A stretch of DNA of 20,409 nucleotides. Source: Saccoglossus kowalevskii. Lineage: Eukaryota > Hemichordata > Enteropneusta > Harrimaniidae. The stretch covers positions 69,451 through 89,859 of the forward strand of contig NW_003125901.1 of assembly GCF_000003605.2 (NCBI RefSeq). Direction: 5' to 3'. The notes beneath the pieces were generated by a model. The model ran no database searches and was not told where the DNA came from. It saw only the letters and a program-made list of their open reading frames with translations. The translations under genes were made by a program, and so were the position numbers. This document shows, one piece after another, positions 13,901 to 20,409 of the stretch. Positions within the stretch are counted from its first letter, which is position 1, and each line of letters begins with the position of its first letter.

Positions 13901-16900
13901 TGATGTTATTTTTCACAGATATCTTCAGAACAATATATTTAGATGGTACCCTGCCGCTGCATTGTCAAATCAGAATTTGCAAGAAATAACACTATCTGAT
14001 AATCAAATCACCACAATACCCATTTCAGCCTTCAAATCACAGTCCAATTTGAGAAAACTGTACGTATAACAAATCTATACATTAACTGTAACCATAGCCA
14101 TCTCAATAATTGCTCCCTGCATTAATAACCGTAATTATATGTTTACAGTGTGTAACAATTACACTCCTTTTTTAGTTACTTGGATAATAATCTATTGGCT
14201 GAGCTTCAAGACGGCGTCTTTGATGGTCTGAATAGTCTAGAGACACTGTAAGTGTTTTCAAATTGATATCAATATACAAAGTTTATGAGAACGATAGAAT
14301 CGCTTACGAAACACTCATGTGTACTGCATTCAGACATGGCGTAATAAACACTCAAGTGATGCAGTCGCTTCTGATTTTATACATGTGTATTGCTAACCAG
14401 TATGTATCTTTATTGATGACTCATTTTACAGGAGCATAAGAAATAATAGACTATGGTACATTTCCCCTGGCGCGTTGGATGGTCTTTCTTCCGTCAACGA
14501 CATGTAAGAATATTTATTGCATAGGACTAGTGATTTTATTTCTTTGTTGTTTTGGTTTTGTCTGAATTCGTGGTATACAAAAGCCATATATAATTCACCG
14601 TTGTCAGTTTCCGATTTTGTCGTCATAGATACATATTCTGTTCACTTTGAAATATGGTATGTCCTTACTGGCGGGTTCTTATTGTTTTGTAAAATTACAT
14701 TTTCACACGGTGACTTGCTTTAAAGTTTTGTTTTATTCCATTTTAGATTAATATCCCATAATGCAATAGAATATTTACCAACATTACCAGTGCTTACAAA
14801 ACTCCGGAGACTGTAAGTAAATTATTTATTTTGTTTTTCAAAATAAGTTACAACATCAGATGACTTCAGTACACGTGTCCTTATTTGTATACACAGTATA
14901 TATGTATGTTTTATATGTTTAATTTCAGAGATATGTCGTACAACAGTATTGAAGCTATAGGACCAGCTGCTTTTCAAAAATTAAACGCGGACCTGTTTAA
15001 AGACGTGTAAGTTAGCTTAAAACGCACCAATATCAATGGCTTCCTAACATTCCTGGATGCTCAACAACGAGATTGATAGATTCTTAGTTATTATGTCCAT
15101 ATTTTATCTCCCCTCCAGTAATTTTGCAAATAATCCATTGGGGTGTGACTGTATTACGTATTATTCATTGAAGTATATGAATGAGTCAATTAAAGGTGGT
15201 GAATGTGCAATGCCTGCTGCTGCCAGTGGTGTAACATGGGTATACAGTGACAAAGAAGAAGATAATTACTTTGGCAATGTGAACAAGAAGGTGTTTCTGT
15301 GTGGTAAGTGACACCAATAAAAGCTTCGAGTTTGTAATGGAAATTTCACATGGGTTCGAAAATCATTATGGACACATCCACGTTTTATACTGAACGTGTA
15401 TTTGCTTACCTGTCTATTCAAACCCTGGGGTATAATTCCATATATGTCATGTCTATGTTTTTGCATAACGTTGTCCATTATAGCTGCTGCTAGTGTCAAT
15501 ACAAGTGCACCTCATCTTTACGAGTTATTAGTAGTGTGGAATGAACCCACTGAAGAATATCCTGGCGGTCCTACCAGCCGCAGTGATACATGGTAGTATT
15601 TGCATATTTGTCTGTTATTGTGATTATAATATATACCCGGATGTATATGTGCGCAGAAGTATATTGTGCTTTCTGTTTGTGATGGTGCATGTTTATTTAG
15701 TCACTATAATAAACTACACGCTATTTCAAGCTGTCGTTTTGGGGGAGTGCGGATGATTGTAGTACAAAAACGCATTTGCTGTGATTGCTTGTTTGAATTC
15801 CGTGGTTCGTATGTGTGCTTGTAAAACAAGCTCAGTGTTATAGGCAGGCCCTTTTTTCATTCATGCAACTGATCATTAATTGCTATACAATGGTATATTG
15901 GAACGCATTTTTACATATATTACATTGAGTTAGATACTTCAAACAATAGTAGCTATACCTATATACAAGAGATTCCGTTTTTTATATGAACTACTTAATT
16001 ATGCCTATACATTGGAGGGCATTAGTGTACTAGTATGTATCTTATCGAATGTATTATTGCATGTTTCACAAAGCAACTGAAATAAATTATTTATAATTGT
16101 TAATAGGAAAGATGTACAGCATGTGAGTAATGGAATATATTCTTTCTACAGGGAATATATAGTAATGTGAATGCTGATGTAAGCACATTGAGTGTAACAA
16201 CTGATATAATCTCAACACAGAATCACCACAAAGGATTGAGTTTTATTTCGTCTTTCCATAGGGAATATATAGTAATGTGTGTAAATGCTGCTGTAAGCAC
16301 CCTGAGTGTAACAACAACTGATCTATCTCATCTTTTCACTGCATCTGATGGCGTACAAGCTGGTGTGGATTACACATGTACAGTTCAAATGAGACTTGGT
16401 ACTGACATTAGTGCATCCGGACAACCTTCCTATATCTTGACTTTAGAAACTTTGCCAACAACGAATTTAACAGAAATAAGACCTGTCGATTACATCCTTC
16501 CAATCACATACTATGACTTTAGGTAAGATCGCCATGTAATTTAATCGTAAAATTCACATTCGTTATTTGTCTGTTTTTGTTGAGCAAATTTACGTATATT
16601 TTACAACTTTGTTTTAAAGACCATGAATAATATTTTGGAAGAAGTAACATATGCTTCTTTGTTTTGCTATAGTTTATATCACCAAGATTTCACTTACGGA
16701 GACGATACAGTGAAGATAGATGCTCCCAAGTTTGTTTTCAGTCCCTATGGTAGTTGGCTGACAATATCCGACGCGCCTAAAAATGACACGTTCTCTGAAT
16801 GGTTTCGGGATACAGACAGTAATTTTAAGTATGAACATGTATTACTGTTTCCCTGGAATGACACTTCAGGAATAGCAGATAATATGCACATGTGAGTATG

Positions 16901-19744
16901 CATTGTACATTACAGTATTACAATTTGCATAAACTATTCAAACCTATTGATATTGTAACACATTTATATTATGCTATCACTGCAGTACAATCAATTTCAT
17001 GTACTAATAAAAGCAGCCAAATGGTATACACGTGCCTTGGAAAACGTATGGTATGGCAATTGGGACTTCTCCTAGTACTATACATATCACCTGTTGATAA
17101 AAATGTTTGGTATTGTAGTCATTACACTGCATGATCTGAAGTTATAAGCCTACTCATGAATGCAGATACCAATAAATTTTTATTTTCCAATAAATTATAC
17201 CAGCTTAATTTTCGAAAACATTATGTTGTATTTCAGTGGATAGTGGCCATTTTGACATTATTATATCACTTTTACCATAGGTTCATATAGTTAGTATGTC
17301 ATATCTCAAATTGCAGCCAGGTGACATAGGCTGAAACAATCATATATTGTTAATGAGTTAATGATAAGGTACTTATTGTTGTCATAAATATATTAAAAAA
17401 TCTGGGTCAAAACAACTTTTCTTTAACATTGTGTTCTATAAGAATTGTTCTAAAAATAACGATTTTTTAAAAATAATAGAATAAGTTTCTCAAAATAAGT
17501 CACTGTAACACAACAAAGGAAGCTATTTCATGGTGTCATGGGACAATAGCTCCATGATTTTACATAATGGTCCTATGAAAACTGTCCTATGAGCATTTGA
17601 GTAGGCTTCTACCTTAAGCGGTAATGTTGTGTGCACAGCATTTTAAATTTCTATTAAATTATTAAATTTTTAAATGTTTTTAAGCAATGATGCAGCATTT
17701 ATGTGTTTATTTGCATCATATTTAAACTACTCGATTAATATAACGACATTTTTATACTATTAGTTTCTTTTCTGACGCTTATTGGCCAATGGATACCCTG
17801 GGTTATAGATCAGAAGGAGTACAATATGACTGCAATTCACAGCTTAGAAACTTGGGGTGAGTCTTAAAGTCATATTTTGAGAACTTTGTCAGTTGTTTTT
17901 CATATTACATTTTTCGACGTTGGTCGGATTTTCTCAATATTTGCTACGCACATGTACTCATTATTTTAGCTTTACCAATGCAATCCGAGCTGGTTTCCGA
18001 TTTCAAGGCACAGAACGTATAGTGGTTGGCGGTGCTGATGAATTGTGGTTATTTATAAATCAAGTGTACATGATTCAAGTTCATTCAGACTCAACACAAT
18101 CAGCTGAAATCGCTTGTAAACAAATTGATTTGAGTAGTGTTGCTGATTCTGGTAAGTTTAACTAATTATGTCAGTCAGTTTTCTATCAACCCAAATGTTC
18201 CCGTGTTTTACCAATATAATTATTGGACATATTAAGTAAAACATTACCACACACAGATTAGTATATCATTATCGTTCATACAGGAGGTGCATATATTGTT
18301 CCACGGAGAGGGACAGTGGTTGATGGAAAGTGTAATGTTACAGAGACACTCCCAGATGAACAAGTGTTCATCAATCTTGAGGTATGTAGATGGTATACCC
18401 CTAGAAGTACAATACAGTTAAATGAGAAAACATCAGTGTTCAATAATTGTTTTTAGTTGGTAATTGTCGTGTTATAAATGTTAATAAACATAAAAGTGTT
18501 TACTGAGTGTGGTCCCTCTTCTTTGGACTGGTTCTTATAGAATGTAGTGCTGTTTGTTACCATTCTAGATCGACAACGTCTATCGTTTTGATATTTTCCT
18601 TACTGAAAGATTTGGATGTAATTCGTCATTCTACTTAGAAACAGAAGGAACAGAGTTTGTAGAATATGATGTAGAGCCACCGTTAGATTACCTTGTAAAA
18701 CCAGATGAAGATTTTCATGTTGGTGGAACTATAGAAACTGTTGTAATAACAGATGCATTCTCAGTTGGTGATTACAATGTAACCATTTTACAAGGTTGGT
18801 AAACATTTATAGCCTGTATGTAGGGATAATACATTACGAGACGTGTGTTTTTATTGATAAATCTTTGTCGGAACGTTTCCAATGTAATATGATAATTTTG
18901 GAGTGCACTTTGTTTTTCTTATGGATAATTACATTTTTCACAGGAAATGAAGCACGTCATTTCACTATTATTGAGGATACTCCGGCTAACCGTGTTGATG
19001 TACTACGAACTACTACTGTAAGTGCCCCAGTTACGGATACAGTCAATGGAACTACATTCTTGTTATGCATGGAGCCTTCCGTCATTAGTGAGTCACAATG
19101 CTAACATATCGTAAGACCATATATTTATGACTATTTTGTTTATAAATAAATGTAAACATTGCCCAAACGATTTTAGTAACCTTCTAATGTGATTTTTCTA
19201 GATGAGGAAGCAAATGTTCCAGGAACACAAGAATTCCGCATTACAACCAATACAATATTGATAAGGCTGGACAGTGAATTAGATTATGAAGCTGCGTATC
19301 AATACATACTCATTATCCGTGTTATTGATAACAATGCATATCTGACAGAAAATGGTAAAATTGTTGTTAAGGTATGTGTGGAACTACACATATCTATACA
19401 GAGTAGGAATCTAGTCTTATCTAATATTGAATAGTGTCTCTATTAACAAGAACAGTGACTGTATAACTGCTCAAAATGAAACATTTTATATTTTAAGTGG
19501 ATATAATAGTAAAAATACAAAGTAGAAAAATACATTGTAGCAATCTAAATATCTGTATGTAATGTTTCTAGATCGTTGTTCAAGATGTAAACGACAACTG
19601 TCCGGAATTGAATGATTCATCGATTATTAGCCTGTACCCCCAACCTGTCCTAATATCGGACTCACTTATTCTTGTCAATGCAAGTGACATTGATAGCAGT
19701 TTAAACGGAGAAGTTTCTTACCATGTTTCAGAATACAGTGTGAG
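1778..19744 (+). CDS. Multi-exon gene for a large secreted or surface LRR-FN3-fibro-slime-cadherin protein (3' partial, 43 exons)
   Basis: A single spliced coding sequence. Exons: 1778-1901, 2361-2482, 2848-2891, 3117-3188, 3451-3516, 3941-4018, 4109-4177, 4623-4694, 5058-5135, 5274-5345, 5458-5529, 5842-5913, 6063-6149, 7440-7517, 7859-7993, 8812-8940, 9404-9535, 10075-10212, 10358-10501, 10918-11133, 11295-11366, 11566-11634, 12272-12340, 12527-12598, 12999-13064, 13329-13391, 13685-13828, 13919-14059, 14176-14247, 14432-14503, 14747-14812, 14929-15006, 15119-15303, 15484-15592, 16262-16522, 16673-16891, 17764-17856, 17970-18151, 18284-18381, 18569-18794, 18944-19087, 19202-19371, 19572-19744. 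Every junction is GT-AG and the frame stays open for 1614 codons. Domain order: signal peptide, LRRNT, about 38 LRRs, LRRCT, FN3, fibro-slime, cadherin. The likely role is extracellular recognition or adhesion, inferred from the domains only. The 3' end, including any membrane anchor, lies outside the window. Single exon edges could be off by a few bases; the overall model is well supported by domain continuity. Confidence 0.9.
2361..2482 (+). CDS. Exon 2: LRRNT cysteine cap
   Basis: Residues 42-82. After a Tyr/Gly-rich stretch comes C-x2-C-x-C-x9-C (CNGCTCNDNTRTVTQC), the spacing of the LRRNT cap that seals the first repeat of extracellular LRR solenoids. Two donors overlap at the exon end, GTGTAA at 2483 and GTAAGC at 2485. 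Only the first, joined to the acceptor before 2848, keeps the frame open; the second gives a TGA at the junction with exon 3. Confidence 0.8.
2848..7517 (+). CDS. Exons 3-14: N-terminal LRRs, one repeat per exon
   Basis: Exon 3 (44 bp) supplies the end of the first repeat, KADMFPSPATLI. Exons 4-14 (72, 66, 78, 69, 72, 78, 72, 72, 72, 87 and 78 bp) each encode one repeat of 22-29 residues in the extracellular LRR pattern: L-x-L-x-x-N-x-I-x-x-I, then A/T-F, then L-x-x-L. Examples are IENNTFDQMASLASL in exon 4 and GLSNNNISRIPDAAL in exon 8. Each intron falls after the second base of the last Leu (or similar) codon, so the exons are symmetric phase 2-2. Residues about 83-368. Exon 13 is long and lacks the usual Asn (LHSQKAPYQMTTI), so that repeat probably carries a loop. 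Such solenoids bind proteins on their concave face; the ligand is unknown. Confidence 0.88.
4763..4782. repeat. TA microsatellite, ten units
   Basis: A run of alternating T and A in the intron between exons 8 and 9, followed by more TA-rich sequence. No functional meaning is apparent. Confidence 0.9.
6302..6594. repeat. Two diverged tandem copies of a 135/156-bp unit
   Basis: Copy 1 spans 6302-6436 and copy 2 spans 6439-6594. Both start with tcatcaacaaacatcat and end with tatacaaggcaaatgc, and share internal blocks such as ggtaaatcatggaata and catcagacgttgctggaa. Copy 2 has about 21 extra bases (roughly 6497-6517) absent from copy 1. They sit in the longest intron (6150-7439, between exons 13 and 14), about 1.3 kb against 100-800 bp elsewhere. 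This looks like part of a dispersed repeat or transposon remnant; I see no coding capacity. The rest of this intron (6595-7439) shows nothing else I can name. Confidence 0.85.
7859..7993 (+). CDS. Exon 15: LRR with an irregular insertion
   Basis: Forty-five residues (about 369-413). The exon starts as an ordinary repeat (HADHNDISNMTTY) and ends with a regular ARYLQEL. Between them about 20 residues rich in Tyr, Thr and Lys (such as TTLVYYNTKKYNVEL) do not follow the repeat spacing. It could be an LRR with a loop excursion or a degenerate double repeat. The donor is gtatgt and the phases are 2-2, as in its neighbours. The long introns on both sides are consistent with insertions, and the downstream one carries a solo LTR. 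Confidence 0.8.
8313..8640 (+). mobile_element. Solo LTR of an LTR retrotransposon with 5-bp target duplication
   Basis: A 318-bp segment (8318-8635) begins TGTTAG and ends CCACA, the TG...CA termini of LTRs, and is flanked on both sides by acatg (8313-8317 and 8636-8640), a 5-bp target duplication as made by retroviral-type integrases. Inside, in order on the plus strand, are two CCAAT boxes (8372, 8396), a TATAA (8429), an 11-bp tandem gttcgttcatg repeated three times (8524-8556) and AATAAA (8554). This is the layout of an LTR promoter followed by a polyadenylation signal. No internal region or second LTR is present, so it is probably a solo LTR left by recombination. It lies in the intron between exons 15 and 16 in the same orientation as the gene. 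Family is unassigned. Confidence 0.75.
8812..11133 (+). CDS. Exons 16-20: LRR exons carrying two or three repeats each
   Basis: Exons 8812-8940 (129 bp), 9404-9535 (132), 10075-10212 (138), 10358-10501 (144) and 10918-11133 (216) encode residues about 414-666. Clear repeat cores include LDLSYNQISYFPDLSF, LDLSGNVIDYIPDTAF and LDLSNNHLTSLP. The last exon is exactly three times 72 bp and holds three repeats, as if two introns had been lost. Exon 17 has a Cys pair (NCSDDC) within a repeat, probably a disulfide-closed loop. Exon 17 joins exon 18 (10075) in frame (Leu codon split CT/A), although a possible stop-containing exon lies between them. Confidence 0.88.
9605..9762 (+). other. Possible stop-containing cassette or alternative terminal exon
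   Basis: Between exons 17 and 18 a good acceptor (attgtttcag) precedes 9605. Spliced to exon 17, it reads 36 further codons in phase, completing the Leu codon and containing four Cys (SCYRKLHCNTHNKC... SC), and then stops at TAG 9714-9716. A strong donor gtaagt follows at 9763. Exons 17 and 18 also join perfectly without it. Inclusion would truncate the product at about 537 residues inside the LRR array. It may be a poison exon, an alternative C-terminus or a chance open stretch; no AATAAA lies between it and exon 18. Confidence 0.4.
9882..9947 (+). pseudogene. Decayed LRR exon
   Basis: A 66-bp stretch (the length of real exons 5, 25 and 31) sits between an acceptor-like acacagattag and a donor gtaagg at 9948. 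In one frame it reads NIFEQIDAGFKNAPTLPD, which matches the LRR spacing N...I-x-x-x-F-x5-L. That frame is closed upstream (TGA at 9885-9887) and does not meet the donor in phase 2. The frame expected from exon 17 hits a TAG. It looks like a former repeat exon broken by small indels. A chance match cannot be excluded. Confidence 0.45.
11295..13391 (+). CDS. Exons 21-26: single LRR exons of a YL-ending subfamily
   Basis: Six one-repeat exons: 11295-11366, 11566-11634, 12272-12340, 12527-12598, 12999-13064 and 13329-13391 (63-72 bp). They encode residues about 667-803. The first half is canonical (LDLQNNDISTIASYAF, YLYENQIEKIESEAF). The second half is shortened and usually ends in Tyr-Leu or Tyr-Ile preceded by small residues (SASYI, GASYL, VGYL) instead of the L-x-x-L ending upstream. 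Exons 25 and 26 are close relatives of each other (YLYENQIEKIESEAFSG and YLYRNKIEIIESEAFTG). All are phase 2-2. Confidence 0.87.
11635..12271 (+). other. Long intron between exons 22 and 23
   Basis: An open stretch of about 70 codons lies at 11981-12196, but it cannot be joined in phase to exon 22 (the frame reached from the nearest acceptor-like tag hits TGA), contains no LRR spacing and is not needed for continuity: exon 22 joins exon 23 directly (Ile codon AT/T). I treat the whole segment as intron. Confidence 0.6.
13685..15006 (+). CDS. Exons 27-32: last LRR block
   Basis: Exons 13685-13828 and 13919-14059 carry two repeats each. Exons 14176-14247, 14432-14503, 14747-14812 and 14929-15006 carry one each. 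Residues about 804-994. Cores include LDLHDNKISKLTADVF, LSDNQITTIPISAF, YLDNNLLAELQDGVF and LDMSYNSIEAIGPAAF. The last exon ends in a Val codon split GT/T and leads directly into the LRRCT cap. All introns here remain phase 2. Confidence 0.88.
15119..15303 (+). CDS. Exon 33: LRRCT cap
   Basis: Residues about 995-1056. The exon starts with NFANNPLGCDC, the standard entry into an LRRCT cap (N-x-P-x-x-C-D-C), followed by two more Cys: one in GGECAMP and one at the end in KKVFLC. That gives the four-Cys C-x-C...C...C pattern of the family. It closes the solenoid. The donor is gtaagt and the phase changes here from 2 to 1, marking the boundary between the repeat-exon array and the differently organised downstream domains. 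Confidence 0.88.
15484..16522 (+). CDS. Exons 34-35: fibronectin type III domain and linker
   Basis: Exons 15484-15592 and 16262-16522, residues about 1057-1179. The FN3 landmarks are visible: a B-strand Trp followed by Pro (LLVVWNEPTEEYPGG), a C-strand Tyr-x-Val after the junction (WEYIVMCV), an E/F region with GVQAGVDYTCTVQM (the conserved Tyr of the F strand) and a closing G-x-P-S. The junction codon is Trp, split TG/G. After FN3 a short linker (LETLPTTNLTEIRPVDY) leads into the fibro-slime start. No recognisable Arg-Gly-Asp motif is present. A damaged duplicate of the start of exon 35 lies 110 bp upstream. Confidence 0.75.
16152..16205 (+). pseudogene. Damaged partial duplicate of the exon 35 start
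   Basis: The segment after the acceptor ttctttctacag (ending 16151) begins ggaatatatagtaatgtg and continues with aatgctgatgtaagcac and tgagtgtaacaac. The same blocks start exon 35 at 16262, 110 bp downstream. Compared with the intact copy it lacks about four bases after atgtg and three in the acaac tract. In the phase set by exon 34 it hits TGA after six codons. It retains an acceptor and a gtaagc donor-like site. It lies in the 669-bp intron 15593-16261; the rest of that intron shows nothing notable. Confidence 0.75.
16673..18794 (+). CDS. Exons 36-40: fibro-slime (PA14-like) domain
   Basis: The domain starts at the end of exon 35 (YYDFR) and continues through 16673-16891, 17764-17856, 17970-18151, 18284-18381 and the first third of 18569-18794, residues about 1175-1405. 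Hallmarks of the fibro-slime family appear in order: the YxDF...HQDF opening, FSEWFRD, WPMD, an F-x-F-x-G strand (FRFQG), GGADELWLFIN (family form GDDDvWvFIN), a short IDL, and YRFDIFLTERFGCNSSF (family form YxFDiFyaERhtxxSnF). The usual Asp triplet, thought to help bind metal in PA14-like folds, is altered to Ala-Asp-Glu. The rest of exon 40 is an unassigned linker. The donor of exon 40, GTTGGT at 18795, is weak, but it is the in-frame choice with the acceptor before 18944. Confidence 0.78.
17146..17608. mobile_element. MITE-like element with 11-bp inverted ends
   Basis: The segment is bounded by aagcctactca (17146-17156) and its exact reverse complement tgagtaggctt (17598-17608). Allowing one mismatched terminal base, it is flanked by TA on both sides, which would fit a TA target duplication as in Tc1/mariner-type elements. 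The 463-bp interior is AT-rich with no coding frame and contains a direct repeat gtcctatga (17570, 17584) and a small hairpin (agctatt/aatagct, near 17521-17551). It accounts for much of the 872-bp intron between exons 36 and 37. The call rests on short ends only. Confidence 0.45.
18944..19744 (+). CDS. Exons 41-43: cadherin repeats (continuing beyond the window)
   Basis: Exons 18944-19087, 19202-19371 and 19572-19744, residues about 1453-1614. One full cadherin repeat runs from FTIIEDTPANRV through LDSELDYEAAYQYILIIRVID (family motif LDyE...Y.L.v.a.D) to VVQDVNDNCPEL (family DxNDNxP linker, calcium-binding). A second repeat begins with VNASDIDSSLNGEVSY (family A-x-D-x-D...N-G-x-V-x-Y) and is cut by the next intron. 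The first repeat lacks a clear A-x-D-x-D motif, so its calcium sites may be incomplete. The donor at 19745 is gtgagt, phase 2. More cadherin repeats and an anchor are expected downstream, by inference. Confidence 0.85.
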
Positions 19745-20409
19745 GTGAGTTAATTGCTGTCGCTGTTGTTCTGGTCTTGGTTGGGAAGTGCTTGGTACTG
19801 GTACTGGTATTGGTATGACTAGAAATGTTTAAAAAAAGAGTGATACAAGATACAATATTCCATGAAACCAAAATCGTTTGTACAGATGTGAGAACTTGCA
19901 AGGATTAAACGGTTTTGTTTTTTTAAATCGAACAGACAGTTGACAATTATTTTTCAAAAATCAATGCGAAACTATAATAACACACGCAATATATGTATAG
20001 TAGCGATAAAAGCTATGGCTGTACAAACTGAAATGTAAATACTCATTTCAGGACTAAATAAGGACACACAAAGACCAGAACTTTCTAAGCGAAAAAAAAG
20101 AATATACGTTGCAATTGTTCCTTATCTAGTAGTAATTCATGACCATCTGTTTGTAGACTATATCCAAGATTATTATGGAATCAAATTAGAGAAAATCGTT
20201 TAACTATTTCCTTGTTAGACTTTATTCAGATGTTCTGTCAAGTACTAAATCTGAACTTATACATAGCTGAATTTCCATGCACTTTCTTTCTATTTAAATG
20301 TTAAATAAAAAAATCTAATACCAAACGTCGATTAATTTTTGTATATGATTAAAGTAAACAATTTAACAGAAAATAGAGAAGATTCGGTTCTCATTCTGTT
20401 ATATACTAA
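19745..20409 (+). other. Intron after exon 43, running off the window
   Basis: It begins with the donor gtgagt. It includes a short ggtact/ggtatt tandem (about 19794-19816) and otherwise AT-rich sequence. No acceptor followed by cadherin-like coding sequence in phase 2 was found before the right edge, so the next exon lies beyond the window. Confidence 0.6.

Noticed and set aside
1-20409. CRISPR arrays, tRNA or rRNA genes, bacterial operons
   Set aside because: No regularly spaced identical repeats, no tRNA cloverleaf seen, and the intron-rich gene structure is clearly eukaryotic.

Overview
The window looks like nuclear DNA from an AT-rich invertebrate animal. It is dominated by one very large plus-strand gene cut into many small exons by GT-AG introns (mostly gtaagt/gtgagt donors and pyrimidine-rich, often ttt-rich, cag/tag acceptors). 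Cadherin, fibronectin III and LRR modules in one secreted or surface protein indicate a metazoan. I cannot name the species or phylum from the sequence.

I joined 43 coding exons by hand, from the start codon at 1778 to the last exon at 19572-19744. All junctions are in frame: 4844 coding bases give 1614 complete codons plus two bases, and the gene runs past the right edge. Reading order of the product: a signal peptide and Tyr/Gly-rich head (exon 1), a four-cysteine LRRNT cap (exon 2), about 38 leucine-rich repeats (exons 3-32), an LRRCT cap (exon 33), a fibronectin type III domain (exons 34-35), a fibro-slime/PA14-like domain (end of exon 35 to exon 40), then cadherin repeats (exons 41-43, continuing). 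This combination is not one I recognise as a named gene family, and it is the most interesting content of the window.

Region by region: 1-1777 holds no gene I can support. 1778-15303 is the signal/LRR part, and exons 4-32 are 29 consecutive exons with phase-2 introns on both sides, most carrying exactly one repeat of about 72 bp. 15484-16522 is FN3. Roughly 16470-18640 is the fibro-slime domain. 18944-19744 is cadherin. 19745-20409 is intron.

Introns hold extra material: a diverged tandem repeat (6302-6594), a solo LTR with a perfect 5-bp target duplication (8313-8640), a possible stop-containing cassette exon (9605-9762), a decayed LRR exon (about 9882-9947), a damaged partial duplicate of the FN3 exon start (16152-16205) and a MITE-like element (17146-17608). 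Introns over 300 bp in which I see nothing beyond splice sites: 1902-2360, 2483-2847, 3517-3940, 4178-4622, 5530-5841, 7518-7858, 8941-9403, 10502-10917, 11635-12271 and 12599-12998. The intron at 4695-5057 holds only a TA run.
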